64,000 nucleotides of DNA from Kitasatospora sp. NBC_01287. Lineage in GTDB: Bacteria; Actinomycetota; Actinomycetes; Streptomycetales; Streptomycetaceae. The first letter of the stretch is position 1. The number at the start of each line of letters is the position of its first letter. The notes below the pieces were generated by a model. That model was not told the origin of the DNA. It made no database searches and saw only the letters and a program-made list of their open reading frames with translations. Below are positions 1 to 8,291 of the stretch, piece by piece. The stretch spans positions 2,766,501 to 2,830,500 of the forward strand of contig NZ_JAPEPB010000001.1 in the NCBI RefSeq assembly GCF_026340565.1, in the 5' to 3' direction. The position numbers were made by a program, and so were the translations under genes.

Positions 1-290
1 GCCTTGAGCAGGGTGACGGGCCCGGGCTGCGCCACACCGGCCACGTCCGCGCTCAGCATCGCGCCGTGCTGCTCGGCGGGCGAGGAGGTCTTGTTCAGCG
101 CGATGTCCACCGGGATGTCCACCGCGTTGTTCAACAGGCGCACGTGCAGATCGAGTTCGGCGGTGACGGCACTGGCCTGCCCGGCCGCGGGGGTGTCGGC
201 GCGGGCCGACCCGAGGGCCGGGAGCGCGGCGAGCGCGGTGGCGGCCAGGACGGCGGCGGCACGATGGACGGGACGGGCGGCGGACAGCAC
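1..290 (-). CDS. LAETG-anchored surface protein, SCO1860-like, N-terminal part only (runs off the left edge)
   Basis: An open frame enters from the left edge and begins at a GTG at 288-290, preceded on its own strand by a G-rich ribosome binding stretch. About 96 residues are present. They open with a signal peptide (Arg/His start, long Ala/Leu core, Ala-rich end near residue 30). The mature start, with ASAVTAELDLHVRLLNNAVD and later DVAGVAQPGPVTLLKA, resembles the start of the streptomycete SCO1860 family of sortase-anchored proteins. The C-terminal anchor lies outside the window, so anchoring is inferred from the family only. Confidence 0.6.
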   Translation of the reverse strand, partial: MLSAARPVHRAAAVLAATALAALPALGSARADTPAAGQASAVTAELDLHVRLLNNAVDIPVDIALNKTSSPAEQHGAMLSADVAGVAQPGPVTLLK

Positions 291-439
291 GGTGGAACCC
301 CCAGGGGTGGACAGTGGTGGGGAGCGTCAGGTGCGCTCCGGATGGCCGCCATCCTCAGCGGTATCCACTGCCGCATGGGCAACTCCCGCTCCTGGTTCAC
401 TCGTTGGAGTGAACCAGGGGCGGGCGGCCACATCCGCGA

Positions 440-910
440 TCAGCTCGCGCCGACGTGGGTGATCTTGCTGGTGTTGAGGTAGAGCCCCGCGAAGGCCGCC
501 ACCGCCGAGGTCAGCGCGGGGACCGCGTCGACGTGCCGCGGGAAGACCAGCACCGCGACGCCGGCCGAGACCGCGGCCAGCAGCGCGCAGAGGGCCAGCA
601 GGTTCCAGGCGCCACGGGTGACCGTGTGACCGGGGTTGATGACCGCGCCGAGCAGCGCGGTGACCAGGCCGGCGATGGTCTGGGTGAGATTCGGCAGCGC
701 GGCGTCGCCGTCCCAGGCGATCACCGCGAGGAAGACCATGAGCAGACCGAAGCCCACCGCGACCAGCCCGGCGGCGGGTCCTGCGGCGGACGGGGAGGCG
801 GAGGCGGAGGCGGAGGCAGCAGGTCCGGCGGCCGGCGCGGGGGGCTGGGCGGGGACGGGCGTGGGGGCGGGAGCGGAGGCGGACGGGGACGTCGGCGCCG
901 GCGTGGCCAT
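440..910 (-). CDS. Small multi-pass membrane protein of unknown function
   Basis: This encodes 156 residues. The ATG at 908-910 was chosen because GGAG lies about 7 bases upstream; the same frame stays open further upstream but without a good site. Residues 1-45 are low-complexity Ala/Pro/Ser and probably disordered. Three or four hydrophobic segments follow, near residues 47-65, 70-90, 101-123 and 130-146. No catalytic motif is visible and I do not recognise the family. It is divergent from the SLATT gene to the right with about 155 bp between them, so a shared control region is possible. Confidence 0.55.
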   Translation of the reverse strand: MATPAPTSPSASAPAPTPVPAQPPAPAAGPAASASASASPSAAGPAAGLVAVGFGLLMVFLAVIAWDGDAALPNLTQTIAGLVTALLGAVINPGHTVTRGAWNLLALCALLAAVSAGVAVLVFPRHVDAVPALTSAVAAFAGLYLNTSKITHVGAS

Positions 911-1065
911 CGGGTTCTCCAGGGAGGCGTGAGCGAGCTGGTCCCGACAGCAAACCGCCAAGACGGCCGCCAGTCCACCGGCTGCGCGCCCCGGGAAGCC
1001 GGGCGGGGAGCAGAACCTCCAGCTCAGTCCTGTGATGTGAGACCCTACGGTCGGGAGTCGCAGGG

Positions 1066-1581
1066 GTGTCGCGTACGGGGAGCGATGGGGGCGAAGTGGG
1101 ATCGAGCGGGCAGGTGGGAGCGGGGCCGGCTCCGATGGAGACCGCCGGCCACCTCTTGGAGAAGATTCGGCAGGGCAACGTCTACGCCCGGAGCAGGAAG
1201 AAGCGCCTCCGCCTCGCCTCTTCGGCGTTGAAGGTGCTGACGCTCTCGCTGTCCGCCGCCTCAACGATCATCCTGGGCTTGCAGAACCTGAACCTCTGGG
1301 CCGGCTTGGCCTTCTCCCTCGTGGCACTGGTCACCCTGCTGGGGGCCGTTGAGTCGTTCTTCAACTGGAGATCGCGCTGGGTGTTGATGGAGGAGACGCA
1401 GTACCGGTTCCAGCGTCTCACCGATGACCTTGAGTACCTCATCGCGTCAACGCCCGCTACCGATCTCACCCACGACCGGCTCCAGCCGATCTTCGACGAA
1501 TACCAGGGCGTATGGGCGCACCTGAGCGAGCGCTGGCTGCAGGAGCGCCGCGCCCTGCCCTCCACCTCGGAGAGCCAGTGA
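1066..1581 (+). CDS. SLATT-domain two-TM protein
   Basis: A protein of 171 residues starting at a GTG with GGGAG about 9 bases upstream; an internal ATG at 1135 is a less likely start. The order is a basic amphipathic helix rich in Arg/Lys (about residues 30-50), two closely spaced membrane helices (about 52-70 and 76-95), then a long charged helical tail. This is the architecture of SLATT domains (SMODS and SLOG-associating two-TM effectors), known mostly as predicted pore-forming effectors in nucleotide-signalling defence systems. No SMODS, SLOG or TIR partner is adjacent, so it is a solo SLATT whose role cannot be assigned. Family call moderately confident. Confidence 0.6.
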   Translation: MSRTGSDGGEVGSSGQVGAGPAPMETAGHLLEKIRQGNVYARSRKKRLRLASSALKVLTLSLSAASTIILGLQNLNLWAGLAFSLVALVTLLGAVESFFNWRSRWVLMEETQYRFQRLTDDLEYLIASTPATDLTHDRLQPIFDEYQGVWAHLSERWLQERRALPSTSESQ

Positions 1582-1616
1582 GCCATCGACTCCCCTGCGG
1601 CTCGGTCAGGGCCGTC

Positions 1617-1758
1617 ATGTCGACCAAGGTCACGTTCTACGACATCCCGGCCGAGCACTGTATCCACCCGCGGACCACGAACCCGGTCGAGTCGACGTTC
1701 TCCACCATCAAGTTCCGCACCAGGGTCACCTGTGGCGCCGGTAGCCCGGCTGCGGCGC
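1617..1758 (+). pseudogene. Remnant of an IS256/Mutator-family transposase C-terminal region
   Basis: The translation FYDIPAEHCIHPRTTNPVES followed by TFSTIKFRTRVTCGAGSPAA closely matches the conserved IS256-family stretch around HWIHLRTTNPIESTFATVR. The catalytic domain before it and the usual C-terminal tail after it are absent. Only about 45 codons survive between the SLATT gene and the next gene, so this is a decayed fragment of a lost insertion sequence, not a working transposase. Confidence 0.7.
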
Positions 1759-2043
1759 CCGACGATCGCATCCACGACTCGGCAGAAGCCATCGACCTGG
1801 AACTGACGCAGATCCTCGCCTACTTCGGACGCTCGGTCGAGGAGCTCGACCCCGTCCACACCGCACTCGTGCCCCTCCGAGGCACAGGGGTCCAGCTCCT
1901 CACATCAGCCGCCCCACGCTCCCGCTGGCAGGTCATCCAGGGAACCAATCCGCCGCCATGACCAAGCCATCCACGGGTATCGACCACTGCTCCCGCCGGA
2001 GTACCAGACCCCATCTCTGGGGCGCCGGGCACGCCCCGGTCCG
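1759..2043. other. Non-coding stretch after the IS256 remnant
   Basis: The frame of the remnant stays open to 1961, but its product after the transposase-like part matches nothing I recognise and probably is not a gene. No hairpin, promoter or repeat stands out. It separates the remnant from the 3' end of the oxidoreductase gene on the opposite strand. Confidence 0.4.
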
Positions 2044-3048
2044 TCAGGCGTCCGCGCCGGCCGCCCGCACGATGATCTTGCCCTGGTTCTCGCCCCGCAG
2101 CATCCCCAGGAACCCGTCCACGATTCCGCCGAAGCCATCGACCACGGTCTCATCGAGCATGACGCGTCCACTCTGCAGGTGCGGCACGACGAACTCGTAC
2201 AACTCCTCCTGCACATCACGGTAGTTGCTGACCAGGAAGCCCTCCATGCGCAGACTCTTCTCGACGATGTCGGGAAGATTGCGCAGGGCGTAGGGCGTAT
2301 CGGTGCTGTTGTACTGGGCGATCGTGCCGATCCGCACGATCCGTCCGTACTCACGCAGCGAGGAGATCGCGGCTTCGAGGTGCTCGCCACCGACATTGTC
2401 CATGTAGAGGTCGATCCCGTCGGGCGCCGCCTTGGCGAGCAGCTCGGCCGCCGGGCCCGAGTGGTAGTCGAAGACCTCGTCGTAGCCGACGTGTTCGGTC
2501 AGGTAGGCGGCCTTCGCCGCCCTGCCCGCGCTGCCGACCAGCCGCCCCGCGCCCATCAGCCGGGCGAGCCGCCCGGTGGCCGTGCCCACCCCGCCGGCTG
2601 CCGCCGAGACGAACACGTCCTGCCCCTCGCGGAGTTCGGCGATGCGGGTCAGACCGACGTAGGCGGTCAGGCCGGTGCCGCCGAGGATGCTCAGGTGCGC
2701 GGAGAGCGGCACGCCGTCGAAGTGGGGTACGGCGCGCACCTGTTCGGGGGTGACGACGGTGTGGGTGCGCCAGCCCTGCCGGTGGAAGACGATCGCGCCC
2801 TCGCGGAGCGCCGGGTCGCGGGAGGCCACGACCCGGCCGATGGCGCGGCCCTCCAAGGGGGCGTTCAGTGCGAAGTCCCCGTCCATCATTTCGCGGTGGT
2901 AGGGGTCCACCGACCAGTACAGGTTCTCCACCAGCGCCGTTCCCGGTCCGGGTTCCGGTATCGCCGACTCGACGAAGGCGAAGTGCTCGGGGGTGGGGAA
3001 GCCAACGGGGCGGGCCGTCTGGTGCACGGTGAACGCGGTCTCGGTCAT
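2044..3048 (-). CDS. NADP-dependent MDR oxidoreductase, alkenal/curcumin reductase (CurA) type
   Basis: A 334-residue zinc-independent medium-chain reductase. The N-terminal half has the ADH_N_2-like start with YWSVDPYHREMMDG. The Rossmann half has the nucleotide-binding motif AAAGGVGTATGRLARLMGAG, then GYDEVFDYHSG and DLYMDNVGGEHLEAA, typical of 2-alkenal reductases and prostaglandin reductases that reduce C=C bonds conjugated to carbonyls with NADPH. The ATG at 3046-3048 fits the family N-terminus; a 17-residue longer start exists upstream, and neither has a clear ribosome site, so a leaderless message is possible. It is monocistronic, with a perfect inverted repeat 65 bp upstream. Confidence 0.85.
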   Translation of the reverse strand: MTETAFTVHQTARPVGFPTPEHFAFVESAIPEPGPGTALVENLYWSVDPYHREMMDGDFALNAPLEGRAIGRVVASRDPALREGAIVFHRQGWRTHTVVTPEQVRAVPHFDGVPLSAHLSILGGTGLTAYVGLTRIAELREGQDVFVSAAAGGVGTATGRLARLMGAGRLVGSAGRAAKAAYLTEHVGYDEVFDYHSGPAAELLAKAAPDGIDLYMDNVGGEHLEAAISSLREYGRIVRIGTIAQYNSTDTPYALRNLPDIVEKSLRMEGFLVSNYRDVQEELYEFVVPHLQSGRVMLDETVVDGFGGIVDGFLGMLRGENQGKIIVRAAGADA

Positions 3049-3112
3049 GACAGGGACCGTACGCAGGGATGCGGAGGCCGGGGAGAGGGTCGCGCTCATG
3101 GAACGGCCCGAT

Positions 3113-3131
3113 CCATGAAGGGCCTTCATGG
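3113..3131. promoter_or_regulatory. Perfect 19-bp inverted repeat upstream of the MDR reductase
   Basis: Arms CCATGAAGG and CCTTCATGG are separated by one base. It sits about 65 bp before the chosen reductase start, a position typical of a repressor or activator operator. No regulator gene is adjacent, so the cognate protein is unknown. An RNA hairpin at the 5' end of the message is an alternative reading. Confidence 0.45.
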
Positions 3132-3286
3132 CCCCCCACGCGCCTGCGGGAGCCTGAGCCGCGGGGGATCGACGCCAACGGGGCGCCACGGGCCTAAGGC
3201 AGGTGCACGGTCAGCCCGAGGGCGACCGCGATCGCGTCCGGGTGCGGACCCTACAATCGCCGGACAAGTAGGTGCGGGAGGGCGCA

Positions 3287-4321
3287 GTGGGACACTTCGA
3301 GGGCTTCGACGCCGCCGGGTTCTGGGACGATTCGGCGTACGCGCTCAAGGAGTACGTGGAGGAGGCCCCGCCATCGCGGGAGTTGATCGCGTCGCTGACG
3401 GAGGAGCTCGGCGGATACCGTCTGCCCGACTCCTACCTCGCGCTGATGACGGCGCACAACGGCGGCACTCCGGCCCGGACCTGCTTCCCCGTGACCGAGG
3501 CGACCTCCTGGGCCGAGGACTACATCGAGATCACCGGTATCCGCGGCATCGGGCGGACCCGATCGCACTCGCTCGGCGGCGAGTTCGGCAGCCGGTTCTG
3601 GATCGACATGTGGGAGTACCCCGACATCGGTGTCTACTTCGCCGACACGCCCTCGGCCGGCCACGACATGCTCGCCCTCGACTACCGCGCGTGCGGCAGG
3701 CAGGGCGAGCCGACCGTGGTGCACGTCGACCAGGAGAGCGACTTCGCGATCACCTTGGTCGCGGAGAACTTCGAGGCGTTCGTCACGGGCCTGGTCGACG
3801 AGTCCGTCTACGACACCTCGGAGCAGGACCGGCTCGCCGCCCTGGCCACGGTGCGCGACGGCAGCTTCTCCCCGGTCCTGCTGCGTGCCTTCCGCGAGGT
3901 CGCGGACGCGCTGCCCGACGCGGACCGGCGAATGCGGGCGCTCGCGGAGGCCGTCGTGCGCGACAAGGGGTTCTTCGCCCTGCACGCCGACGCGCGCTCC
4001 ATGCTGATGTACGACTACCTGTTCTGGCTGTTCACCAGCTTCAACCAGGTCGCCTCCTTCGAGCGGTACCTCAGGACGCCTCAGCAGTCCGAGCGTTCCT
4101 ACGCGACGCCGGACTACGAGCTGATGATCTCCTTCGGCCTCGCGTCCGAGCAGTACGGCTTCCGTACCGGCGGATACGCCCCCGGCTTCCTGGAAGAGTG
4201 GTGGAACTCCCGAATCGCCCCGGGCCGCATCACCGAGACCGCCGACGGCTACCGGCTGACCGACGCCGCCGTCGCCGCGCTGCTCCACGAACTCGCCACC
4301 GTGGCCGGCGAGGGCGGGTAG
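3287..4321 (+). CDS. SMI1/KNR4-like protein
   Basis: 344 residues from a GTG at 3287, chosen over a GTG at 3272 because GGGAGG lies 5-6 bases before it. Residues about 15-170 carry SUKH/SMI1-like features: LGGYRLPDSYLALMTAHNGG, a helix-strand core, and acidic and aromatic residues (WIDMWEYPDIGVYFADTPSA). The C-terminal half is helical and unassigned. In bacteria SUKH proteins are often immunity proteins of polymorphic toxins, but no toxin lies next to it. Role therefore unassigned. Confidence 0.65.
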   Translation: MGHFEGFDAAGFWDDSAYALKEYVEEAPPSRELIASLTEELGGYRLPDSYLALMTAHNGGTPARTCFPVTEATSWAEDYIEITGIRGIGRTRSHSLGGEFGSRFWIDMWEYPDIGVYFADTPSAGHDMLALDYRACGRQGEPTVVHVDQESDFAITLVAENFEAFVTGLVDESVYDTSEQDRLAALATVRDGSFSPVLLRAFREVADALPDADRRMRALAEAVVRDKGFFALHADARSMLMYDYLFWLFTSFNQVASFERYLRTPQQSERSYATPDYELMISFGLASEQYGFRTGGYAPGFLEEWWNSRIAPGRITETADGYRLTDAAVAALLHELATVAGEGG

Positions 4322-4341
4322 CCGTACTCGCCGGGGCGACG

Positions 4342-4377
4342 GGGCGGCTGGGCGGCTGGGCGGCTGGGCGGCTGGGC
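4342..4377. repeat. Tandem repeat of GGGCGGCT, four copies
   Basis: Four exact head-to-tail copies of the 8-mer GGGCGGCT, then GGGC, lie between the convergent 3' ends of the SMI1-like and response-regulator genes. No hairpin with a T-tract is formed, so it is listed as a simple repeat. Confidence 0.8.
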
Positions 4378-4418
4378 AAGCAGGACAGGGCCCGCTTCCT
4401 TCTGTGTCCGATCGGTCC

Positions 4419-5090
4419 TCAGTCGGACTGCGGGACGATCTTCGCCTCATGGGCGGCAATGGCGAGCTGCACCCGGTCGCGCGCGTCGAGCTTGGCGAGC
4501 AGCCGTGCCACATGGGTCTTGGCGGTGGCCATGCTGATGTGCAGGTGGGTGGAGATCTCACTGTTGGACATGCCCCGCCCGATCAGGGTCAGGACCTCGC
4601 GTTCGCGCTCGGTGATCCCCTTGAGCCTCCGCCGTGGTTCGGCGGCCTGCGCCTGGTCGGTGAACCGCTCGATGAGGCGGCGCGTGACGCCTGGAGCGAG
4701 CAGGGCCTCACCACCGGCCACCACGCGGATCGCTGCGAGGATCTCGTCCAGCACCGTGTCCTTGACCAGGAATCCGCTGGCTCCGGCGTACAGCGCGGCG
4801 TACACGTTCTCGTTGTCGTCGAACGTGGTGAGCATCACCACCCCCACCGCCCCGGGCCCCACCCCCGCGGCGTGGGCCTTGATCCGCCGGGTGGCCTCGA
4901 TGCCGTCCATGACGGGCATCCGGATGTCCATCACCACGACGTCGGGGCGCAGTTCCTTGGCCAGTTGGACCGCCTCGGTTCCGGTGCCGGCCTCCCCTAC
5001 GATCTCGATGTCCGGCGCGCTGGCGATGAGCAGCCGCAGTCCGGCGCGCACCAGCGGCTGGTCGTCGGCGAGTACGACAGTGATCGTCAT
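4419..5090 (-). CDS. NarL/FixJ-family response regulator
   Basis: 223 residues. The receiver domain (about 1-120) has the acidic pair DD at 9-10, phospho-acceptor D55 in VVVMDIRMP and the conserved Lys in LVKDT near 110. The LuxR-type HTH (about 155-215) has the usual LTEREREVLTLIGRG-like start (here GITEREREVLTLIGRG) and a recognition helix near SMATAKTHVARLL. Its ATG overlaps the kinase stop as ATGA, so the two are translationally coupled. The pair is divergent from a two-gene ABC exporter, a common arrangement in Gram-positives where the exporter is the regulated target. Confidence 0.93.
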   Translation of the reverse strand: MTITVVLADDQPLVRAGLRLLIASAPDIEIVGEAGTGTEAVQLAKELRPDVVVMDIRMPVMDGIEATRRIKAHAAGVGPGAVGVVMLTTFDDNENVYAALYAGASGFLVKDTVLDEILAAIRVVAGGEALLAPGVTRRLIERFTDQAQAAEPRRRLKGITEREREVLTLIGRGMSNSEISTHLHISMATAKTHVARLLAKLDARDRVQLAIAAHEAKIVPQSD

Positions 5091-6265
5091 ACCGGCAGCC
5101 TAGCCGCCACCCGGAACCCGCCCTCGGGCCTCGGTCCGGCGCTGAACTGGCCGTGCAGCAGGCTGACGCGCTCGCGCATCCCGGCGATGCCGAAGCCGGG
5201 CCCGGCGCTGCCGCCGCTCGCACTGCCGCGTCCGTCGTCCACGACCTCGATGTCGAGCCCGTCTGCCCCGTAGTCGACGTGGATGCGGCAGGTGGCGGCG
5301 CTCGCGTGTCGCAGCACGTTGGTCAGGGACTCCTGAATGATGCGGTAGGCGGACAGGTCGATCTCGGCGGGAAGCCGGCGCTGCTCACCGCGCCACTGGA
5401 CGGCGACTTCCACTCCGGCGTCCGCGGCCGTCGCGGCCAACCCCTCGATGTCCGCGAGGCCCGGTGCGGGGGTCGTCTCCGCTTCCTCCGAGTCGGCTTC
5501 CCGCAGTGCGACCAGCATGCGGCGCAGTCCCGCCAAGGTCTCTCGGCTGGTGTTCTCGATGACGGTCAGGGACTCGCGGGCTCCGGCCGGTTCGATCTCG
5601 ATGGCTCGGGCCGCCGCACCGGCGTGGATCGCGACGATGCCCACGCTGTGCGCGACCATGTCGTGCAACTCCCTTGCGATCCGCAGCCGTTCGGCCTGGA
5701 CCGCCTGGGTCGTGGCCTGGGCGCGCAGGGTCTCGGCGTGGTTCTGCCGCAGCCGGATCCAGCTGCCGAGGATCCAGGCGATGAAGATGATCACCACCTG
5801 GTAGGCCGACGGAACCTTGAAGTCGTTCAGCAGATCCACGCCGGGCGTGTCGGCCATGTTGACGATGCCCCAGGTGATCAGCACGCTGCCCGCGGCCGCG
5901 GCCGCGGTGCGCTGTACCTGGGTGATGGTGACGTAGAAGACCAGGATGACCGCCGCCAGCATGAGCGGCCAGGTCCTCCCCCCGTAGACCCACGCCCCGA
6001 TCGCCTCGACCAGCACGACTCCCAGCACCGGCACCGGTCGCCGGCCGGCCCAACCGATCGGCAGTGCCAGAACGACGGCCGCTGCCACCATGAGCAGGGG
6101 GGCGGCGAAGCCTTCGTGCCGCCCCAGGGAGAGCGAGCGCCCGTCCCCGGCGATCGTGGCGCCGAGCAGCACGATCGCGAACGCGGGGACGCCGCACCAG
6201 CTCAGGGCCGTCAGGGCGTCGGGCAACCGCCGCGGCAGTACGGGCACCTTCAGAGGTTGATTCAC
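5087..6265 (-). CDS. Membrane sensor histidine kinase, HisKA_3 type
   Basis: 392 residues. About five membrane segments occupy residues 20-170 with little extracellular domain, so the signal is probably sensed in or near the membrane. The HisKA_3 dimerisation helix follows with phospho-acceptor H201 in ARELHDMVAHS, then a HATPase_c domain with VVDDGRGSASGGSAGPGFGI, a G-box of the NarX/DesK type. It heads the operon with the response regulator, sharing ATGA. The 5' end faces the ABC ATPase gene across about 130 bp that should hold both promoters. Confidence 0.93.
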   Translation of the reverse strand: MNQPLKVPVLPRRLPDALTALSWCGVPAFAIVLLGATIAGDGRSLSLGRHEGFAAPLLMVAAAVVLALPIGWAGRRPVPVLGVVLVEAIGAWVYGGRTWPLMLAAVILVFYVTITQVQRTAAAAAGSVLITWGIVNMADTPGVDLLNDFKVPSAYQVVIIFIAWILGSWIRLRQNHAETLRAQATTQAVQAERLRIARELHDMVAHSVGIVAIHAGAAARAIEIEPAGARESLTVIENTSRETLAGLRRMLVALREADSEEAETTPAPGLADIEGLAATAADAGVEVAVQWRGEQRRLPAEIDLSAYRIIQESLTNVLRHASAATCRIHVDYGADGLDIEVVDDGRGSASGGSAGPGFGIAGMRERVSLLHGQFSAGPRPEGGFRVAARLPV

Positions 6266-6397
6266 GCCGCGATGCTAACCGCGCGATGAACTGGTGAAAT
6301 CGCTCCCCGGGCGTCATCCTGCAGACCGATGCGCCAGCGTCGCGGTCCGCTCTGGCGACCGATGTGGCGGGGCCCGAACCGCGACAGCATCCGATGC

Positions 6398-7330
6398 GTG
6401 ATCGAAACCAACGAACTGACCAAGCGGTACGGCGACGTCCTGGCGGTGGACGGCCTGACGTTCACCGTGCGGCCCGGCCGGGTGACCGGGTTCCTCGGCC
6501 CCAACGGCTCGGGCAAGAGCACGACGCTGCGCATGCTGCTGGGACTGAACACTCCCACCAAGGGCACCGCGACCATCGACGGCCGCCGGTACCGCGACTT
6601 CGGCACCGGCATGCGCCACGTGGGTGCGCTGCTGGACGCCAACGACCTCCACAAGGGGCGCACCGCCAAGGCGCATCTGGCGGCGCTGGCCTGCAGCAAC
6701 GGCCTGCCGAAGCGCCGGGTCCAGGAGGCCCTGGAGACGGTCGGTCTGGGCGGGGCGGGCCGACGGCGGATCGGCGGGTTGTCGCTCGGGATGCGCCAGC
6801 GCCTGGGCATCGCCACCGCGCTGCTCGGCGACCCGCCGGTCCTGATCTTCGACGAGCCGGTCAACGGCCTCGACCCGGAGGGCATCAGGTGGGCGCGTGA
6901 GCTGTTCCGGAGCCTGGCCGCCGAGGGGCGCACCGTCTTCGTCTCCAGCCACATGATGAGCGAGATGGCGAACACCGCCGACCACCTCATCGTGATCGGC
7001 GGTGGCCGGCTGATCGCCGACGAGCCCGCCGGGGACTTCGCTGCCCGCGCCACCACCGCCGGCGTCACCGTGCGCACTCCGGACCCGACCGCACTGACCG
7101 GGGTCCTGCGGGACGCGGGCGGCTCGGTGCTCTCCGAGGGCCCGGGTGTCCTGAACGTCACCGGACTGACCGCGACCCGCATCAACGAGCTCGCCTTCAC
7201 CCACCACGTCATGGTCCACGAAGTCACTGCCCACGGTGGGACGTTGGAAGACGCGTTCATGCAGCTGACCGCGGACAGTGTCCAGTACCGCGCCGCAGTC
7301 GCGTCCTCGGAGAGGGGTGAGGGCCGATGA
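6398..7330 (+). CDS. ABC exporter ATP-binding subunit
   Basis: 310 residues from a GTG at 6398, giving the family start IETNELTKRYGDVLAVDGL; the frame is open 23 codons further upstream. Walker A is GPNGSGKST, signature LSLGMRQRLGIA, Walker B VLIFDEPVNGLDPEG, and the H-loop His is in VSSHMMSEM. The degenerate signature (SLGMRQR) and C-terminal extension match the bacitracin/lantibiotic-type export ATPases. The stop overlaps the permease start as ATGA. The likely role is efflux or immunity controlled by the divergent two-component system; substrate not predictable. Confidence 0.92.
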   Translation: MIETNELTKRYGDVLAVDGLTFTVRPGRVTGFLGPNGSGKSTTLRMLLGLNTPTKGTATIDGRRYRDFGTGMRHVGALLDANDLHKGRTAKAHLAALACSNGLPKRRVQEALETVGLGGAGRRRIGGLSLGMRQRLGIATALLGDPPVLIFDEPVNGLDPEGIRWARELFRSLAAEGRTVFVSSHMMSEMANTADHLIVIGGGRLIADEPAGDFAARATTAGVTVRTPDPTALTGVLRDAGGSVLSEGPGVLNVTGLTATRINELAFTHHVMVHEVTAHGGTLEDAFMQLTADSVQYRAAVASSERGEGR

Positions 7331-8199
7331 CCACCCTCGCAGCAGTGCCCACCACCAGGACCCGGCCTCCTGTCGGGTCACCCGCCCGCTGGCTCGACCT
7401 GTTCGGCGCGGAGTGGATCAAGCTCTGGTCGTTGCGCTCGACCTTCATCGTGGTCACCGCCGCCCCCGTGCTGGCCTGCATCTCCGCCTGGAAGGTGGCC
7501 ACCACGGCGTACAACAACTGGCCGAGCTACCCCGACTCGTTCAAGCAGATCTACGACCCCGGGCATGACGCCCTCTTTCCCGTCATGTTCTGCCTGCTCA
7601 TGACCATCGCCGGCGTGATCGGCGCCCAGACCATGCTCGGCGAACTGGCCAGCGGCATGATCCGCACCACCTTCATCGCCGTGCCGAACCGCAGCCGGGT
7701 ACTGCTCGCCAAGATCAGCGTCGTGACCGCCGTAACGACCGTCGTCGGCGCGCTCGTCGCCGTGCTGAGCTGGGCCATCACCCTGGCCTGCTACTCGGAC
7801 CGGCTCACCGCCTGGTCCTGGAGCACCCCCGGTCTCGGCCGGTGGATGCTGGCCACCGTACTCGCGTTCCCGGTGTCCGGCCTGATCGGCATGACCGCCG
7901 CCTCGCTCATTCGCCACACCGCGCCCACCGTGTTCGCCCTCTTCGTCTACTTCGTGATGGTGCCGCTGTTCATGGGCGGCTCGTCCACCCTCGACACGCT
8001 CTTCCACACCGGCCAACTGTTCACCTTCGTGGTCAACAGTTGGCCCTTCTCCGGATGGATCTTCCTGACCGCGCTGGGCCCCACCGGGGGGATCGTCGGC
8101 CACCACCCGTCCGCCACCCATTCATGGATCTCGTTCGGCGCGTGGGCGGTCGGCTCGGTCGCTGTGGTCGTGGCGGCCTTCCGCTCCCGCGACGTCTGA
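7327..8199 (+). CDS. ABC exporter permease subunit
   Basis: 290 residues with about six hydrophobic segments (near 40-55, 85-105, 135-160, 175-195, 205-225 and 265-285). The soluble start includes LFGAEWIKLWSLRSTF, the usual opening of ABC-2 type permeases that pair with a separate ATPase. It is translationally coupled to the ATPase gene by a 4-bp overlap. It ends shortly before the convergent uracil-DNA glycosylase gene. Confidence 0.88.
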   Translation: MTTLAAVPTTRTRPPVGSPARWLDLFGAEWIKLWSLRSTFIVVTAAPVLACISAWKVATTAYNNWPSYPDSFKQIYDPGHDALFPVMFCLLMTIAGVIGAQTMLGELASGMIRTTFIAVPNRSRVLLAKISVVTAVTTVVGALVAVLSWAITLACYSDRLTAWSWSTPGLGRWMLATVLAFPVSGLIGMTAASLIRHTAPTVFALFVYFVMVPLFMGGSSTLDTLFHTGQLFTFVVNSWPFSGWIFLTALGPTGGIVGHHPSATHSWISFGAWAVGSVAVVVAAFRSRDV

Positions 8200-8291
8200 C
8201 GGCGGTTCTTCGGCCACCGTCGGGCCACACCAGGCTGCCCGTGTCGTCGGTGAGCGCGATCACGAGCAGGCCGTGGCAGTTGCACGTGTCG

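Noticed and set aside
1759..1961. Continuation of the IS256 remnant frame as a gene
   Set aside because: The product after the transposase-like part matches no IS256 tail and no other family.
2179..5103. Very long open frame on the plus strand across several genes
   Set aside because: It is the antisense or shifted reading of the MDR reductase, SMI1-like and response-regulator genes, has Arg/Gly-rich composition and no domain, as expected in very GC-rich DNA.
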